From contig JAACJM010000184.1 in NCBI GenBank assembly GCA_013368315.1, forward strand, positions 1 to 64,000: a stretch of DNA of 64,000 nt, written 5' to 3'. The notes below the pieces were generated by a model that searched no databases, had not been told where the DNA came from, and saw only the letters and a list, made by a program, of their open reading frames with translations. Below are positions 31,400 through 42,562 of this stretch, one piece after another (position 1 is the stretch's first letter; each line of letters begins with the position of its first letter). The DNA comes from Tetrapyrgos nigripes. Lineage: Eukaryota; Basidiomycota; Agaricomycetes; Agaricales; Campanellaceae. Position numbers and translations under genes: made by a program.

Positions 31400-34149
31400 G
31401 ATGGTGGAAGGGTTGAAAAGAGGAACTGAGACTCCAACGAGGTCACGTGGTCATTGGGCTGTCTTTGTCGGAGTATAACGGAAATACACCGTGAATAGGG
31501 GTTGACGCATCATAGAACGGTTACTTACGGTTACTTTTCTTTCTTTGTTTCCTCTTCTTGTCTATTCCATGCGTATACTACTATATATACCCTTAGCTTA
31601 CATTAGAGAACCTCTGTCTTCGCTACTACGAGACAGAGGTGAGCCACTTATTCTTTTCTTTCATATTTCACATATACTTACATACCTAGATTCATATTAT
31701 CTGTCTACTTTATCTAGGACTACATTCTAACAGTCTTGACTCAAAATCTCAACTGCTCTCATCTCTTCATCGATGCAAAGGTGAGATGTTTTGGACCTGA
31801 GACCAGCGAAACAAATGAAGGGGGTGTGGGCCAGCGCCGAAGCGTGGCGAGAACGAGTCCATTAAGCTCACTGGTCCAGGCAAGATTACTAATAATAATA
31901 TAATCGATCTGTACCGATCTACCTATTACTCGCCCGTTCGGAAGGAAGAGGTGCGGCTGTGGGAGGCTGTGGAGAAACAGAGTTGCTTGACCCTACCACA
32001 TGTTCTGTCATCAGACAGTAATTAGTAGAATACAGGGTGAAAGTAGAGTGCGTAAATGCCGAATAGTAATAACCTCTTTTGAAACCCTATCGTCAGACGT
32101 CGATACAGCAGATTGGAAACAGCAGTGAAAGTGATCTCGTTAAAGCCTCTGACTCGTTCAAAAAAATCAGGAACAATAGACGATCAAATATAGCGTAAGT
32201 ATTTCACCTCAAGAACGATATGCAAAATGACATTATGTATATCAATGCAGTGCAAAGCACTCGTAAGATTTGCTGTGATGGAGAATAGGGGTCGAAGGGA
32301 GAAGAGGTAACCCAAGAAAACCTTAGCCTCTGTTGATTGTCGGTATAGCATGGGGGAATGTTTGGCGATGCTAGCATGTATTCGTCGCATACCAGGGCAT
32401 GGGTCCAAGTGTTGAAACGCCGGGTTCCGGGAAGCACCCCGATGTACCTACTTAATATATCATCGTTCCTAGGACTATCTACTAGCTACGTAATCGACAA
32501 CCCGCCGCAAGGACGGTGAAGACTACACAGGAGATAGATAGCCACCAAATACATTCAGAATATCAGAATACAAATCAGACAGAAGGTCTAAGTACGTTGC
32601 CATGAGAATCTAAATGATCCAAATTCCGCCGTTGATTCATCGCCTGTATTTCGCTGGCGCGAATAGAGGGGTGGCATCGAAGACGCTCAGTACTTCATAG
32701 ACATATTTTGCTGTTAGCGAGAATGCGAACGCGATTGGTTGCCGGGACGAGAGTTGGTGACTTCTCTTTTTCGAAGTTGGAGAATGTCTTCAGTCATTCT
32801 TTTGATTGTCTTACCGACTCATTAGCGGCTTTCGTATCTGTTTGAATTAAAGCTACATAGAGTATTGTACACCAGCTAGAACTCGACATCGTCTGGTCCT
32901 TCTGCTACACCTAATAACATCAACATTTCATACCCGAAGAGACGTTACTGGAGTTTAAGAAGATCATGTGTCGGATGGAAGGATCTGTTGCCATAGTATG
33001 TGAAGGGCGAGTAAAGGACAACATGTTAATGGCATGGCCTTGAAGTAGACTGCGAGACTAGCAAAGATTCCCAAGATTGACGAAACTGGATGGAGCGACG
33101 ACGACGTTGGAAATGCTGGACGCTGAGCGGAAGAAGCCTTGAGGTCCACGAGATCTGGGGACTCCAGCGTTAAGGAGAGATACATGTAGAGAGAACACCT
33201 CACACCGAAGCCGGACGAACGGAAATAAAACGACGAATTTTGGGTAGTCCATCCTTGAGATTTGTACAGCTAGCTCGTTAATGTTGGAATATGACCCTCC
33301 AACGCTACGCTTATATACAATGAGGACACGGTGTCAACAACACATAACCATCCAGAGCTCCACGAGTTTCCGTTACAGGAAATCTCGAAAATGACACCAG
33401 AAAAGTACCTTTCCGGCGAGACGAGTCAGTGCATATGTCTTGGTATTGGGAGTTTGATGATCTGGCAGTTGCTCGTTGTCCCGGAGAATATTTGCAGGTT
33501 CTGGGGCAGTCAGGGTCACGTTTGCCGCCGATAAGAAACAACCTCGGAAACCAGGCAGAGAGGATCCCATGGCCGAATGGTGGAAAGAATTACAGAATAA
33601 AATCCGCAGATACGTCGCGGAGGACATAATGTCCTCAACACCCCAGCTACTGAGACCAGCACCAACTTCCAAGCTATGCCCATCAGCGGATTCCCAGCCC
33701 CAATAAACTTGGCTAACGGAACCAGAATCATTCCAATGCAGCCGAAAACGACTCATCGCGCATGTGTAAGGTCTTCGGTTCAGCGTTTCGTTTTAATGAG
33801 CTGGCAGTGTCTATAGTCGTCGACTCATCATGGAGAACGTTTGGGAGCCATCGGAGTCGTACGAGTTCGCCACCGTGCAACTATAACCCCGGAATCATAC
33901 GCATACGCAACGAAATGGTCTCATGGCCAAGTGCTGGTGAAGTCGATATGGTAAAACCAAAAGAGACGGAAGTTTGGAATTTGGTGTAGAGATTAAGAGT
34001 GGGGGTGGTATGCATGTGTATGAATCGTGACAGTCGTTGCGTCATGAAGGTGGAAGGGACCCACAGTCGGTGGAGTTTGGGGACAATCTCGTTGGTCGAT
34101 GTGAGCATGAGATGGAGGAAAGTTTAAGTTGGTGAAGGTTACGGAGCCT
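31400..34149. other. Intergenic, short unsupported open frames
   Basis: About 2.7 kb. Minus-strand frames at 32408-32184 (AKHSPMLYRQSTEAKVFLGY), 33203-32964 and 33756-33373 read plausibly as protein but lack a recognisable family or consistent splicing. One GC hairpin copy lies at 31817. Confidence 0.45.
31817..31856 (-). repeat. GC hairpin motif, copy 3
   Basis: GAAGGGGGTGTGGGCCAGCG followed by CCGAAGCGTGGCGAGAACGA; same orientation as 16795-16833. Confidence 0.55.
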
Positions 34150-34839
34150 TCTCTCATCCCTTCCCCTTCCCATCAACCTTCACCCTAACCCCCTAACCTC
34201 CAAAAGCTAACCCTTCGCCCTTAACGTTCCCAACCCTGGTTACCCTAAACTCTTCCAACAACCTCGCCCGTTCTTGGAGGAACGAAATGGTTTGTTGGTG
34301 GGGGTCTGTCACTCCTCTCCAAACTCTCTACCTTTTAAACCTTCCACGCTTCCAGTGCTAGCCAACGTCTTACACTAAACCTTGCCAACTCTTCCAACAA
34401 CCACGCCCGTTCTTGGAGGAGCAAGATAGTTTGTTGGTGGGGGTGTGGGTCTTTTTCTTGTGCCTGTTGGTGTCTTCGCTGGAGCCTTAGGCGTCGGCGT
34501 CGGCATAGTGGTCAAGGTTGAAGGGGTTGAAGGGGGAGTCAGGCCTGTTTTGGTGTTTGGGGTGGTGGTGGTGGTGGTGATGGTGGTGAGAAAGAGAGCG
34601 AGAGGGTGAGTAGTCCATGAACACGTCGTCTGCGTCCACATCGGTAAGATCATGAATGTGCCTTTCTGATGAAGACAAAGAGTAGGAGGAGGAGGGAGGC
34701 ATAAAACATCGGTGTGAGGAGGGGGGTGGGGAAAGTGAAAGGAGGAGAATGGGCTGTAGAAGAGAGAAGAAGAAAGAGAAAAAATAAAGACAAACCAGAG
34801 AATAAAAGGAATGGAAAGAGGGAAGGAAGGTGTCATCAG
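34150..34839. other. Low-complexity region with CCT-rich and GGT repeats
   Basis: Contains CCTAACCCC-like runs near 34180-34260, two direct copies of a CTTCCAACAACC...CGCCCGTTCTTGGAGGA block (about 34252 and 34390), and a GGTGGT microsatellite at 34561-34590. Minus-strand frames rich in His, Thr and Pro here are products of the simple repeats, although this may be the 3' part of the adjacent gene family. Confidence 0.45.
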
Positions 34840-35890
34840 TCAGCCATCGTCCGAGAAATCCAAAAATCTCAGACATACGTTTTTGATCCCTCTAGGCCCA
34901 GTTCTTGACCTCGACCTCGACCATCCCTTCCCATCCTCGTCCCTAACGTCTCGTTCTTGTTGTCCTTCAGCGTCTTCTTTTTTTCTTCCAACCTCCTGGC
35001 TAGGGTCGACACTGGTAGCCGTAGTAGTTGTATCCCCACTAACACCCTCTGGAGGAACCATATTCCCACCCACCCCCCAACAGGCACAGGCCGAGCCGAG
35101 GGTGCGAGAATGCCCACTACGCGCACGCCCACTAAACTTCCTACCTCTCCTCCAAATCAACCTTCTTAATCCACTGTCGATGACGAGACCCATCTTGGGT
35201 AAGGGTTGCGAGGCGGGGGGTGATGGAGTTGTTGACTTGGGAACGGGGATGGGAACGAGGTGGGGTAGAAGGAAGCAGAGAGCGTGCAGATGCAGGAGAT
35301 GCGGATGCAGGGTTGGGGAAGTGAGAGTAGTGACTAGGAAGAGGAAGGTACAACTCGACAGAATGATCACCGGTTCCAGAACCCTCCGGTGAAGACGCGA
35401 AAGCATCGAGGGAAAGGCTGGTATTGGCAAAGGAGAGCAGGTGAAGACGATCCCGGTCCTCAGCACGCCAGTCTTGATGCTACCTTGTTCTTGTAGCCGT
35501 TGGAGAAGGTTGAGATGATAGAGCCTCGTGCAATTCCCCCAACGCCCTCGAAACCACCACCTCATCTCATCCTCCCTCAGCCAGCTTTTCAGGGCCTACA
35601 GCACTCGATCCAACGTCAGTTTTGACTGTGTCGGCCCCGAGAATTCTGAGTAATAGTTTCATGGGGTGGATTTTTGCTAGTCGCTTTGTCTATGTCTCGG
35701 GTTGGCGTTGAAGAGAGTAGCCGTCGTATTCCATCCTCAATTGGCAATCTTGTACCGAGCAGACATTCCAAAATGGCTAAGAGAAGCGACGGAGTAAGCT
35801 CAAAAAGGGACTCGAGTGTGATTGGGAGTTGGAGGAATACAAGGAGGGTATTGACTTGTTGTAGAGTATGCGTTTAGAGAAAAAGAGGAC
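34840..35890 (-). pseudogene. Degenerate copy of the DUF5745-like gene family
   Basis: The minus strand aligns with the copy at 50359-51233. About 35880-35700 carries a damaged version of the leader and about 35690-35590 the AEGGxDEVV region. Then come DWRAEDRDRLHLLSFANTSL, SHYSHFPNPASASPASARS and LVPIPVPKSTT. The equivalent of the start codon (about 35937) reads ACG instead of ATG, and an in-frame stop replaces the Trp after AEGG. The remaining open frame (35565-34840) runs on into an Arg/Lys/Asp-rich tail (EVGRKKEDAEGQQERDVRDE). It is probably inactive. Confidence 0.5.
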
Positions 35891-36020
35891 TTAGAACAAG
35901 TTACATACCTGCTAAAGCTACCGTACCTTGAACTCGTCGTACTCAACGTTGAGGGAAGGCAGAAAACGCGTTGATTGTTTGTCTACAATTGCAAGCCAAA
36001 CAAAGCCTTTGCAGCCGCAT

Positions 36021-36030
36021 CATCACGTGT
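36021..36030 (-). promoter_or_regulatory. Candidate CACGTG (E-box) promoter element
   Basis: CATCACGTGT; also at 41894-41903 upstream of another copy of the same family, and at 17293-17302. It could bind a bHLH factor. Its position 85-90 bp beyond the first exon of two family copies is the only support. Confidence 0.3.
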
Positions 36031-36270
36031 GTCCGTTATTGTAATGCGACGCGACGCGTTACATGGTTCTCAAACTCACCTTCCGAGGGTGTCACCAATG
36101 GGACTCATAGATCAAGTTGAAATCAAAAGCGTGTAATTCCAGTGAACATCCGTTGAAAGAAGCTAATTGGCTATAAAGACACGTTGTGACGATCAAAATG
36201 AATCGAACTGCTCATCGTCACCAAATCGTCACACGTCATTTTGCCTTTCGAACTGACTGAACTGAAGCCT

Positions 36271-36300
36271 GGAGGAGGAGGAGGAGGAGGAGGAGGAGGA
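36271..36300. repeat. (GGA)10 microsatellite
   Basis: Ten uninterrupted GGA units. Open frames across it are poly-Gly artefacts. Confidence 0.85.
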
Positions 36301-36529
36301 GTGTATTACCCGGGCTGGGACCAAGAACTGATACGCCGGGGGTCCGGGAGGCAACCCGATGTAGCTACAGTATGCAATACTAATAGGTACATCAGTGTCC
36401 CGGGATCAACCACTTCCAGGGAGGACGAGCTCACAGTACGTTTAAACTGCTGTAGATCCATCTGGTTATGGCGACCGCCAAAATACATGAAAAGGTATGC
36501 TACGTAAGTACAGTAATCAGTGACATCTT

Positions 36530-36835
36530 TTAGCGGCGATATTCAGGTGGCACGAATAATGGAATTTTCTCAAAGCCTTCAAACACTGTAAACACATATT
36601 TTGCAGTGCGTGAGTATAATGGCTGAAAAAAGAACAGACGAGCGAGGAATTCTACACGTCCTGGTTGTGTGTCTAGTAGATCCAGTCTCACATTGGCAGT
36701 TTGCCTGGAACCGTCACAGTCCAAACCGACCGAACAGTACTTCGAAATGGTACAGTATATCTGGTGTACATCGGCGAAATCAATGTCACACGAAATCGGC
36801 CCAGGGAACATTATCCCTAAGCTATCCTTGGTCAA
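36530..36835 (-). CDS. Hypothetical protein or fragment, 101 aa
   Basis: An open minus-strand frame (MTKDSLGIMFPGPISCDIDF, then YSRTAKYVFTVFEGFEKIPL). Its composition looks like an ordered protein, but I recognise no family. No intron or upstream TATA box is obvious. It may be an exon of a larger gene or a chance frame. Confidence 0.25.
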   Translation of the reverse strand: MTKDSLGIMFPGPISCDIDFADVHQIYCTISKYCSVGLDCDGSRQTANVRLDLLDTQPGRVEFLARLFFFQPLYSRTAKYVFTVFEGFEKIPLFVPPEYRR

Positions 36836-36988
36836 GACATTGCTTGTTTCGGCAAAGTCGGGGCTGGAGAGGTCGCGACGCGTATTTAGGACTAATACTC
36901 ATAAATAGGAGAGGAACTTGTAACTGTGGACTATGTCAAACGACATGGATGTGAGTCCCTGCTAGGTCCATTTGCCTTCTTGCCCTTC

Positions 36989-37468
36989 TTACTTCCCTTT
37001 TTTCTTCCCTTTTTTCTGCTTCTTTTCCTTTTCATGCCGCTGTTGCTCTTCTCTATGTTTCCATTCCTTTCCCTGTTCCTGTTCCTGTTCCTCTCCCTCA
37101 CTGGCAGGCTGCTCCCCTTCCCTGTCGTTTGTTGGAATTGAGCCTACCCTGACCAGCATCGGTAGTGTATTACGCGTGAGTAATTTGACGGGTTCCGTTA
37201 CGAGAACCTGTACCCAGAGACCGTTCGCCTCTTCTTTCACCTCATACACGTTGGTTTCATTGAGAATGGTTTTTTAGGGAGCCGTTTGTCTGACATGAGC
37301 TTTTTCAAATTGCTTGGGCCAATTGGCCCACGGATAAGGCCGATGGTGAGATTCAAGTAGTATGAGCGTACTTGGAGGTTGCAGATCTCTAGTAGCAGTA
37401 GAAACGAATTCCGGCTGAGTTTGTATCCAAAACGATCCGCCAGATGGTTTTGCCTGTGATCCATATGG
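36989..37468 (-). pseudogene. C-terminal remnant of the HET gene beyond its stop
   Basis: The frame of the HET gene stays open downstream of its stop codon for 64 codons (SGGSFWIQTQPEFVSTATRD, then PYPWANWPKQFEKAHV). It then meets one more TAA at 37274-37276 and continues to 36989 (LVTEPVKLLTRNTLPMLVRV, then a Glu/Lys-rich tail). Protein-like sequence in an unchanged frame after two stops suggests nonsense mutations in a once longer gene. Alternatively an intron could remove the first stop. Confidence 0.5.
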
Positions 37469-39439
37469 CTAACTTCCAGCAACACGAATGACCTTGATTA
37501 AACCAAACGTCAGAATAATGCAAGTTGAGTACGGAGACCAAACATACGGGATGCTCTCATCCGGTATCGTCATTTCATGTGTGCTCGACGAGGTTTTCCA
37601 GAACAAATTCTCAAAGTACCATTTCCCCAGACCTTGAGAATGGTTACTGAACACCCTTAAGGAACACGCCTCATCAATTTGCGAACCCAACTCCATGTTA
37701 AGTACCACGGGCTTTTTATTCATCTCTGCAATTTCGCCAGGAACGGCATGGTCTGTCTGCACCTCTGGTGAAGTGGAATTAGGAGACACCCAGGTGTTGG
37801 GTATAGCCACGAAGTTTGTTAAAAGGAGGCGATAATAGTCCATCTCCGCCAGCTTCAACAAAGTATTGCGGGTGGTAACCAACAACGATTCATTTTCATC
37901 GAATGGTATAATCAACTGGTCCCGGGGGTTGTTAATGAAATACCGTCGTTCAAATACCTTGCTCATAATAGCCTTCTCTGTGTCGAGCTCGAGAGTCAAA
38001 CTGTGTAGGCCCAGCGAGTCATAGAGAGAAACAACACTGACTTCGACAGTTTCCTGTCTAATTTTCGGCTGACATTGCACCGTGTTGATGTCAATCTTGG
38101 AAAAACCATTCATCAGACAGAGCACGTTGACAGGAGGGCATCTATTCTCTTTGGGCAGGTTCTTCAACTTCGACCGGATCTCGGAGCGTGTTTCGAGGCG
38201 CTTTTTGGAGTGAAGCTGCGAATGCACCGAATGTGGGAACTCCGAAACGTATATCTCCTTTATAGAAGGTCCAGCGGAGGGTACTCGCAAAACGCGATCC
38301 GAATGACACCTCTCGAAGATATTTTCTGAATCCGGCAGCTTTCGCAGATAGATAGCTAAGCGCTCGTGTGTAGTTTGAAGCTCGCAGTCCAGATATCCAA
38401 CATATATATCGTTTGGCTGTTCTCCGGGGAACGCCATAGCTTCCATGGGAAGATGGATATGCAAGCCTCGGTTGGTCAGTGAGTAAGGAAGTGTATTGCT
38501 GCAGGGTTGGGAAGCATAGGCATCGGCCGAGTACCTGAAGTCAGAAGGGGAGCTTGCAAGGAGTCCTCTGCGGGGTTTATCGAGGCTCGTCCTTTCTTTG
38601 TCCTTTTCAACAAATTCCTCTTGAGACATTCCTCCGCGGCGGAGAAGCACATGAGGACGAGTGACATCAATGGGTGCACTCCAGGCAAAAATGCTTTGAT
38701 CAGTGGAATAGCGAATGATCTCCTCCTGAAGACGCATAAACGCCCTATCACCTCCTTCCCCATATAAAGGTGGTATATTGACACCAAATATACCCATCAG
38801 AGAGTAAGCAGCGTCTTCCTCTCTTGTGGTCAGCCGGTCAGCAGCCCAGGACATTTTAGCCGCTATACTGACTTCTCCAAGGTTGCCGTTAATGAGGATG
38901 TCAGGAGAAATTCGTGTGACTCTACTGATAGCTTTCCTCAAGCCGAGCTTGGTCCCAATGTCAATCCACTCTGCATCGAAGAAGACCATACTATCTCCAG
39001 CAGGTGCGAGAAGTTCCTGCAACGTCCAACCTCTGGTGAACCACCGACAATTCGCAAATGCGGCATTTCCATGTTCCATATGGGGGTAGCCATACCGGTC
39101 GACGTGGTAACCCGAAAGATAGACATAGCATAAGAAGGATTCGCGATAGTATCGGGACATAGAGTTGATAGCTTCAGACAGTTCAGCGCTACTCTCTTTG
39201 TTGATACAGCACGTATCGATCCAGACCCACTCCAACCCGTCTTTACTAGCCTGCTCGCACGTCCCGACAACCTTCTGCCAGCCTTTCTTCTGTGTAGCAG
39301 CATCTCGAGCCGCAGCGTCCCGAAGATCCGAGAACAAAATTTCTTCGTCTTCCCATGTGTGAGAGAGGATGGCATATTCGGGCACGCTGAGGCCAATGAA
39401 CTCTTTAAGCTCGTAAGTAGATGTATGGAGTAGACGCAT
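37469..39439 (-). CDS. HET-domain protein (heterokaryon incompatibility), 656 aa
   Basis: A single exon. The ATG at 39439 (MRLLHTSTYELKEFIG) is preferred over an in-frame ATG at 39508 because HET proteins typically begin MRLL(N/H)T. The HET domain covers residues about 20-160: EYAILSHTWEDEEILFSD, KVVGTCEQASKDGLEWVWID, TCCINKESSAELSEAINSM, FTRGWTLQELLAP. A second conserved block follows at about 175-265 (TKLGLRKAISRVTRI, then AADRLTTREEDAAYSLMGIF, PPLYGEGGDRAF). In HET proteins this region triggers programmed cell death after fusion of unlike hyphae. There are no NACHT or WD40 repeats. The C-terminal 390 residues are uncharacterised, and the stop may be premature because the frame reads on as protein to 36989. 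Confidence 0.88.
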   Translation of the reverse strand: MRLLHTSTYELKEFIGLSVPEYAILSHTWEDEEILFSDLRDAAARDAATQKKGWQKVVGTCEQASKDGLEWVWIDTCCINKESSAELSEAINSMSRYYRESFLCYVYLSGYHVDRYGYPHMEHGNAAFANCRWFTRGWTLQELLAPAGDSMVFFDAEWIDIGTKLGLRKAISRVTRISPDILINGNLGEVSIAAKMSWAADRLTTREEDAAYSLMGIFGVNIPPLYGEGGDRAFMRLQEEIIRYSTDQSIFAWSAPIDVTRPHVLLRRGGMSQEEFVEKDKERTSLDKPRRGLLASSPSDFRYSADAYASQPCSNTLPYSLTNRGLHIHLPMEAMAFPGEQPNDIYVGYLDCELQTTHERLAIYLRKLPDSENIFERCHSDRVLRVPSAGPSIKEIYVSEFPHSVHSQLHSKKRLETRSEIRSKLKNLPKENRCPPVNVLCLMNGFSKIDINTVQCQPKIRQETVEVSVVSLYDSLGLHSLTLELDTEKAIMSKVFERRYFINNPRDQLIIPFDENESLLVTTRNTLLKLAEMDYYRLLLTNFVAIPNTWVSPNSTSPEVQTDHAVPGEIAEMNKKPVVLNMELGSQIDEACSLRVFSNHSQGLGKWYFENLFWKTSSSTHEMTIPDESIPYVWSPYSTCIILTFGLIKVIRVAGS

Positions 39440-40539
39440 AGATAAAGAATCGAGCTGGAGGAGAACGATGAGGATCATGTCCAAGCGATGATTAGTCGCA
39501 GAATACACCTACAATGGATGATACTAGTATGGGTTTTAGAGAGTACCTTGTCGGTGTAGGGTAAGAGACAGGTTATCCAGGAGCCCAAATTTTGCGAGGA
39601 CGCAGTCGCGAGTGAAGATGAAAGCTGTAGCGTCTATTAATCCGCTGGAACAGAGAGCCATGCTACCTATCACATACCTTCTAACGTTGAAATCGTCGTG
39701 TCTCGCCGAAGCCAGTAACTCAGGGAAGGGGAAAAAGAAAGTGTCAAAGACTCTGCGTTACGTGGGCAGATTGGCCAATCGAGTAATGGTGACAAGAGTG
39801 GGTGGTTATTACGTGGAAGCAGTGGGTGAAGGTCTTTTGAAGGACCAAGCTGCTGACCCCGTGTAGATCATAGCATGCGAAGCTGTAGAGTTTGTGACGC
39901 TGGGAAGCCGTTGGGCGTCAATGAGGCAACATGAGGACAAGAGATCCTGAGGACTTGAGCTCATCTTGCATGTGGATAAGAGTTGAAAACAGGATGTCAT
40001 TTGTGAGATTCGGGAAGACGCCCGGGACTTGACGCGGACCTCTTTCTTCTCGTACTCTTATGTCCAGAACGGCCATTACTTACACCGTCAACCTCAACAG
40101 CTCTCTATATCCGAAACCAAGAAAACTCGTTCAGGAGACCTAGTATGCGTTTAGAACAAGTTACATACCCGCAACGACGTTCTCGACGTTGTCCACTTGT
40201 TCATCGATCACTTTGCTCCCACTATAAGGCAAACAACACATTGGCATCAGCAACGACAGACCACCATCAGGGACGTAGGTTGGCAGTCGTCGGCATGAGC
40301 AACATTCTCAAACTGGACCCCAAATGGCCCCACCAACGACTGGAACATGGAATATAGATCTTCCCGACCTGAGCCAATGTTGAGAGTTCAATGATATTAA
40401 ATTAGGGTATAGTACATTGATAAATCTTCTTGCAATTCCATCTTCGTCTCTTTTTATCTATCGCAGACGTCAACGCACACACCCAGCTTGTATATGAACT
40501 GACCTCATACCTTCCCACTTCCCCGACCTACGCCAAAGT
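39440..40539. other. Intergenic, nothing recognised
   Basis: Contains the HET gene's upstream region. An open plus frame at 39612-39866 has no recognisable motif. AGTATGCGTTTAGAACAAGT at 40142 repeats a stretch next to the decayed family copies at about 35860 and 51170. Confidence 0.45.
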
Positions 40540-40992
40540 CTACGCACCCGGCCCCAAATCCTCCCTCATCGCATCCCTCTTCTCCCCACCTCTAACAGCT
40601 TCCATACTCAGGTCACTCCCTTGTTTTGCGTCCCTCAACTGTCCACTTAAATCAGAGCCGGACAGCGACTGATCAATCAACCCAGAACCAGAGTTTGTGT
40701 TAGATTGAGATTGACGCGCTCCGTCCCGTTCTTGCGCAACGGGAGTATTTCCTCGCTGGGCTTTATCTGTCCAAACGTCGGACGTGGATGAGTATCCTCC
40801 GGATGAGGTGGCTAGAGACGAGAGCGTCAAATTTTAATTCGTTACAAACTCGTAAAAGGATGTGAGGAACTCACTATCACCCTCAGGAGGATAATTTTTC
40901 GTACGTTCGTCAAGGGTGACTCGAGTGTTTGCTGCTGTAATGACAGTGAGTACCGTAAAGGACAAGAAAAGAGATGAGAAGCGTACAATCAT
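40540..40992 (-). CDS. Small secreted protein, Ser/Gly-rich, 129 aa
   Basis: Minus-strand exons 40992-40875 and 40811-40540 (390 nt) are joined by a 63-nt GTGAGT...CTAG intron. Residues 1-22 (MIVRFSSLFLSFTVLTVITA) are a clean signal peptide. The mature protein is hydrophilic, has no cysteines and no recognised domain: TRVTLDERTKNYPPEGD, then Ser/Gly/Gln/Asp-rich sequence ending REDLGPGA. It is probably secreted and disordered. A TATATAAA box lies on the minus strand at 41099-41106, about 107 bp upstream, supporting this start. An upstream in-frame GTG is not needed. Function unknown. Confidence 0.6.
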
Positions 40993-41098
40993 CAGCCAAA
41001 TTATCCTTGTTAAACCCTGCACGGCCGTATTCGTCGCTCATTGTGTCTTACTGTATCTTGCGGGGTAAGAAATGGAGAAAGGGAGGAGACGCAAGCGG

Positions 41099-41106
41099 TT
41101 TATATA
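41099..41106 (-). promoter_or_regulatory. TATA box of the small secreted protein gene
   Basis: TATATAAA on the minus strand, 107 bp upstream of the ATG at 40992. Confidence 0.5.
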
Positions 41107-41169
41107 TATTTAGGCCTCGGAGAGGAGTAAACGTTGGGTTAACGCGTTGAAAAGAGTTGACGATGGAGA

Positions 41170-41815
41170 GAGTGGTGTATCATGACGTCGGTGATGTCAT
41201 GGTTCTTGGTCTTTGACGCTGGGGCTGACGCGTTGACATTTCGGTGCTTCGGGCTCGGGGTTGGATGATTGGGATTGGCAGCGGGAGGAGTAGGCGCAAA
41301 AGGGAGAGGAAGTCGGAACAAAGAGGCCTCGCCTTCCCTTCCATATCCAGACCATGGATGATCTCAAACACTCACGCCTACTACGTTCATGCTCAGTAAA
41401 CTTCCTAACTTCCTCCAAATCAACCCTCATTATCCATTCCCATTCAAGACGTTCACGAACACCGGCACTGTGACCGTGTCTGAGCGGCAGTGAAAGCGAG
41501 GCGGGGGGTGAAGGGGTATTTTGTTGGTGAGTTGTTGACTTGGGAACGGGGATAGGAACGAGGTGGGTAAAAGGATAAGAACGCCAAAGTAAACTAGAAG
41601 AGAAGAAGGTGAGGAGTGCGATGGTGGATAGGAGGAAGAGTGAGACTGAAAGTGGATATGAAAAAGCAATTCGTGAATGCACCGTGCTTTGGGCTGTTTG
41701 GTTTTGGTTCTATTCTTGGGTTGGGTTGAACGGGAATGTGAGGGGGAGGCACATAGAGGGCCGTATATACCTGCTACCGTTCCTTAAGCTCATCGTCCTC
41801 GACGTTGGGTAAAGG
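41170..41815 (-). pseudogene. Copy of the DUF5745-like family with altered N terminus
   Basis: The first-exon region is conserved: RC of about 41800 reads GATGAGCTTAAGGAACGG, matching the start at 51233. The next sequence differs from the 51-kb copy. An open frame (41682-41197) carries a hydrophobic stretch (YPLSVSLFLLSTIALLTFFS), then LVPIPVPKSTT and RLEWEWIMRVDLEEVRKFTE with HERSRRE, shared with 24130-24560. Without the DUF5745-like part it is either a truncated paralogue with a membrane anchor or a pseudogene. A CATCACGTGT motif lies upstream at 41894. Confidence 0.4.
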
Positions 41816-41893
41816 TTGAAAACGCGGCGTTGACTCGGAGCAGAAAGCCTTGAGACCAATGACGATTCAGTGCAAGCCAAACAAAGACTTTGC

Positions 41894-41903
41894 CATCACG
41901 TGT
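41894..41903 (-). promoter_or_regulatory. Candidate CACGTG promoter element
   Basis: Same motif and flank as 36021-36030, at a similar distance from the family's first exon. Confidence 0.3.
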
Positions 41904-42257
41904 CTGTCGTAACGCGACGTTCAGACCAAGTTCAGACTCGATGATCAGTCTTCCAAGGGAGAGACAAATGGGAATAATGGCGCGTCCAGAGAGACAGTCG
42001 ATAACATGTACGTCCGTACTACATATACTGGTATTCCGAATCCATGTAACTGTGAACATAAGTTCATAACACGAAGCAGCAGATAAAGGTCAAATTGCAA
42101 ATTTACGCAGGAATAACTTGGTCAAAAGAGAAAACGACACATCCAACTATCCCACCACTCAACACTCAAGACCGTTAGCCCCATGCACACAAGGTGTTCA
42201 ACTGTCTCGTATTTTAAAGCATTTGAGGGTGCAACACTGCTGGACAGAGTCCTCGAC

Positions 42258-42562
42258 TTAAGGGAAGTCACAGTCCGAGGTGACGGCCCCCGAGGACTGG
42301 CAGCAGGAGCGGAACTATTACAGTCGAGAGTTAGCTTTCACTTGGTTCGGCACAACATCAACTCTGAAAGAAGACATACGTTGCTGAGGTGCTCCGAGAT
42401 GGAGTCGGCAGCACAGTCGTCGGAGTTGAAGTCGCCACCGAGGCTACCGCAGCAATTCTGGGTAGCACCAACTTGGTTGGCGCCGTTCGTAACGCATTTG
42501 CAGGCGGCGCTGGAGGAGATGAGGGCCGCGATGACCACGAGGAACATGTTGGAGAATTGCAT
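42258..42562 (-). CDS. Eight-cysteine small secreted protein, copy A, 79 aa
   Basis: Minus-strand exons 42562-42380 and 42314-42258 (240 nt) are split by a 65-nt GTATGT...TAG intron. The signal peptide is residues 1-20 (MQFSNMFLVVIAALISSSAA). The 59-residue mature protein has cysteines at 21, 23, 37, 38, 50, 65, 66 and 76: a C-x-C, CC, C, CC, C spacing. This contains two CC pairs as in hydrophobins but opens with C-x-C and is too short and polar for a classical hydrophobin. It ends TSDCDFP. Similar small proteins occur in other Agaricomycetes as far as I recall, without known function; an effector or surface role is possible. It differs from copies B and C at six residues. TATA box 110 bp upstream. 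Confidence 0.85.

Larger units (their letters stand above)
35891..36529. other. Intergenic with promoter-like block and GGA microsatellite
   Basis: CATCACGTGT at 36021-36030 lies in a block (AAGCCAAACAAAG...CATCACGTGT...GCGACG) also found at 41870-41925. It would be the upstream region of the decayed copy at 34840-35890. Confidence 0.4.

Noticed and set aside
34487..34876. Minus-strand open frame with a nine-histidine run
   Set aside because: The His run is the translation of a GGT/GTG microsatellite; neighbouring frames are equally open.
36241..36507. Plus-strand frame with poly-Gly
   Set aside because: Produced by the (GGA) microsatellite; no splice or motif support.
42258..42562. Calling the eight-cysteine proteins hydrophobins
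   Set aside because: The pattern starts C-x-C rather than C...CC, the chain is only 59 residues and lacks long hydrophobic loops.
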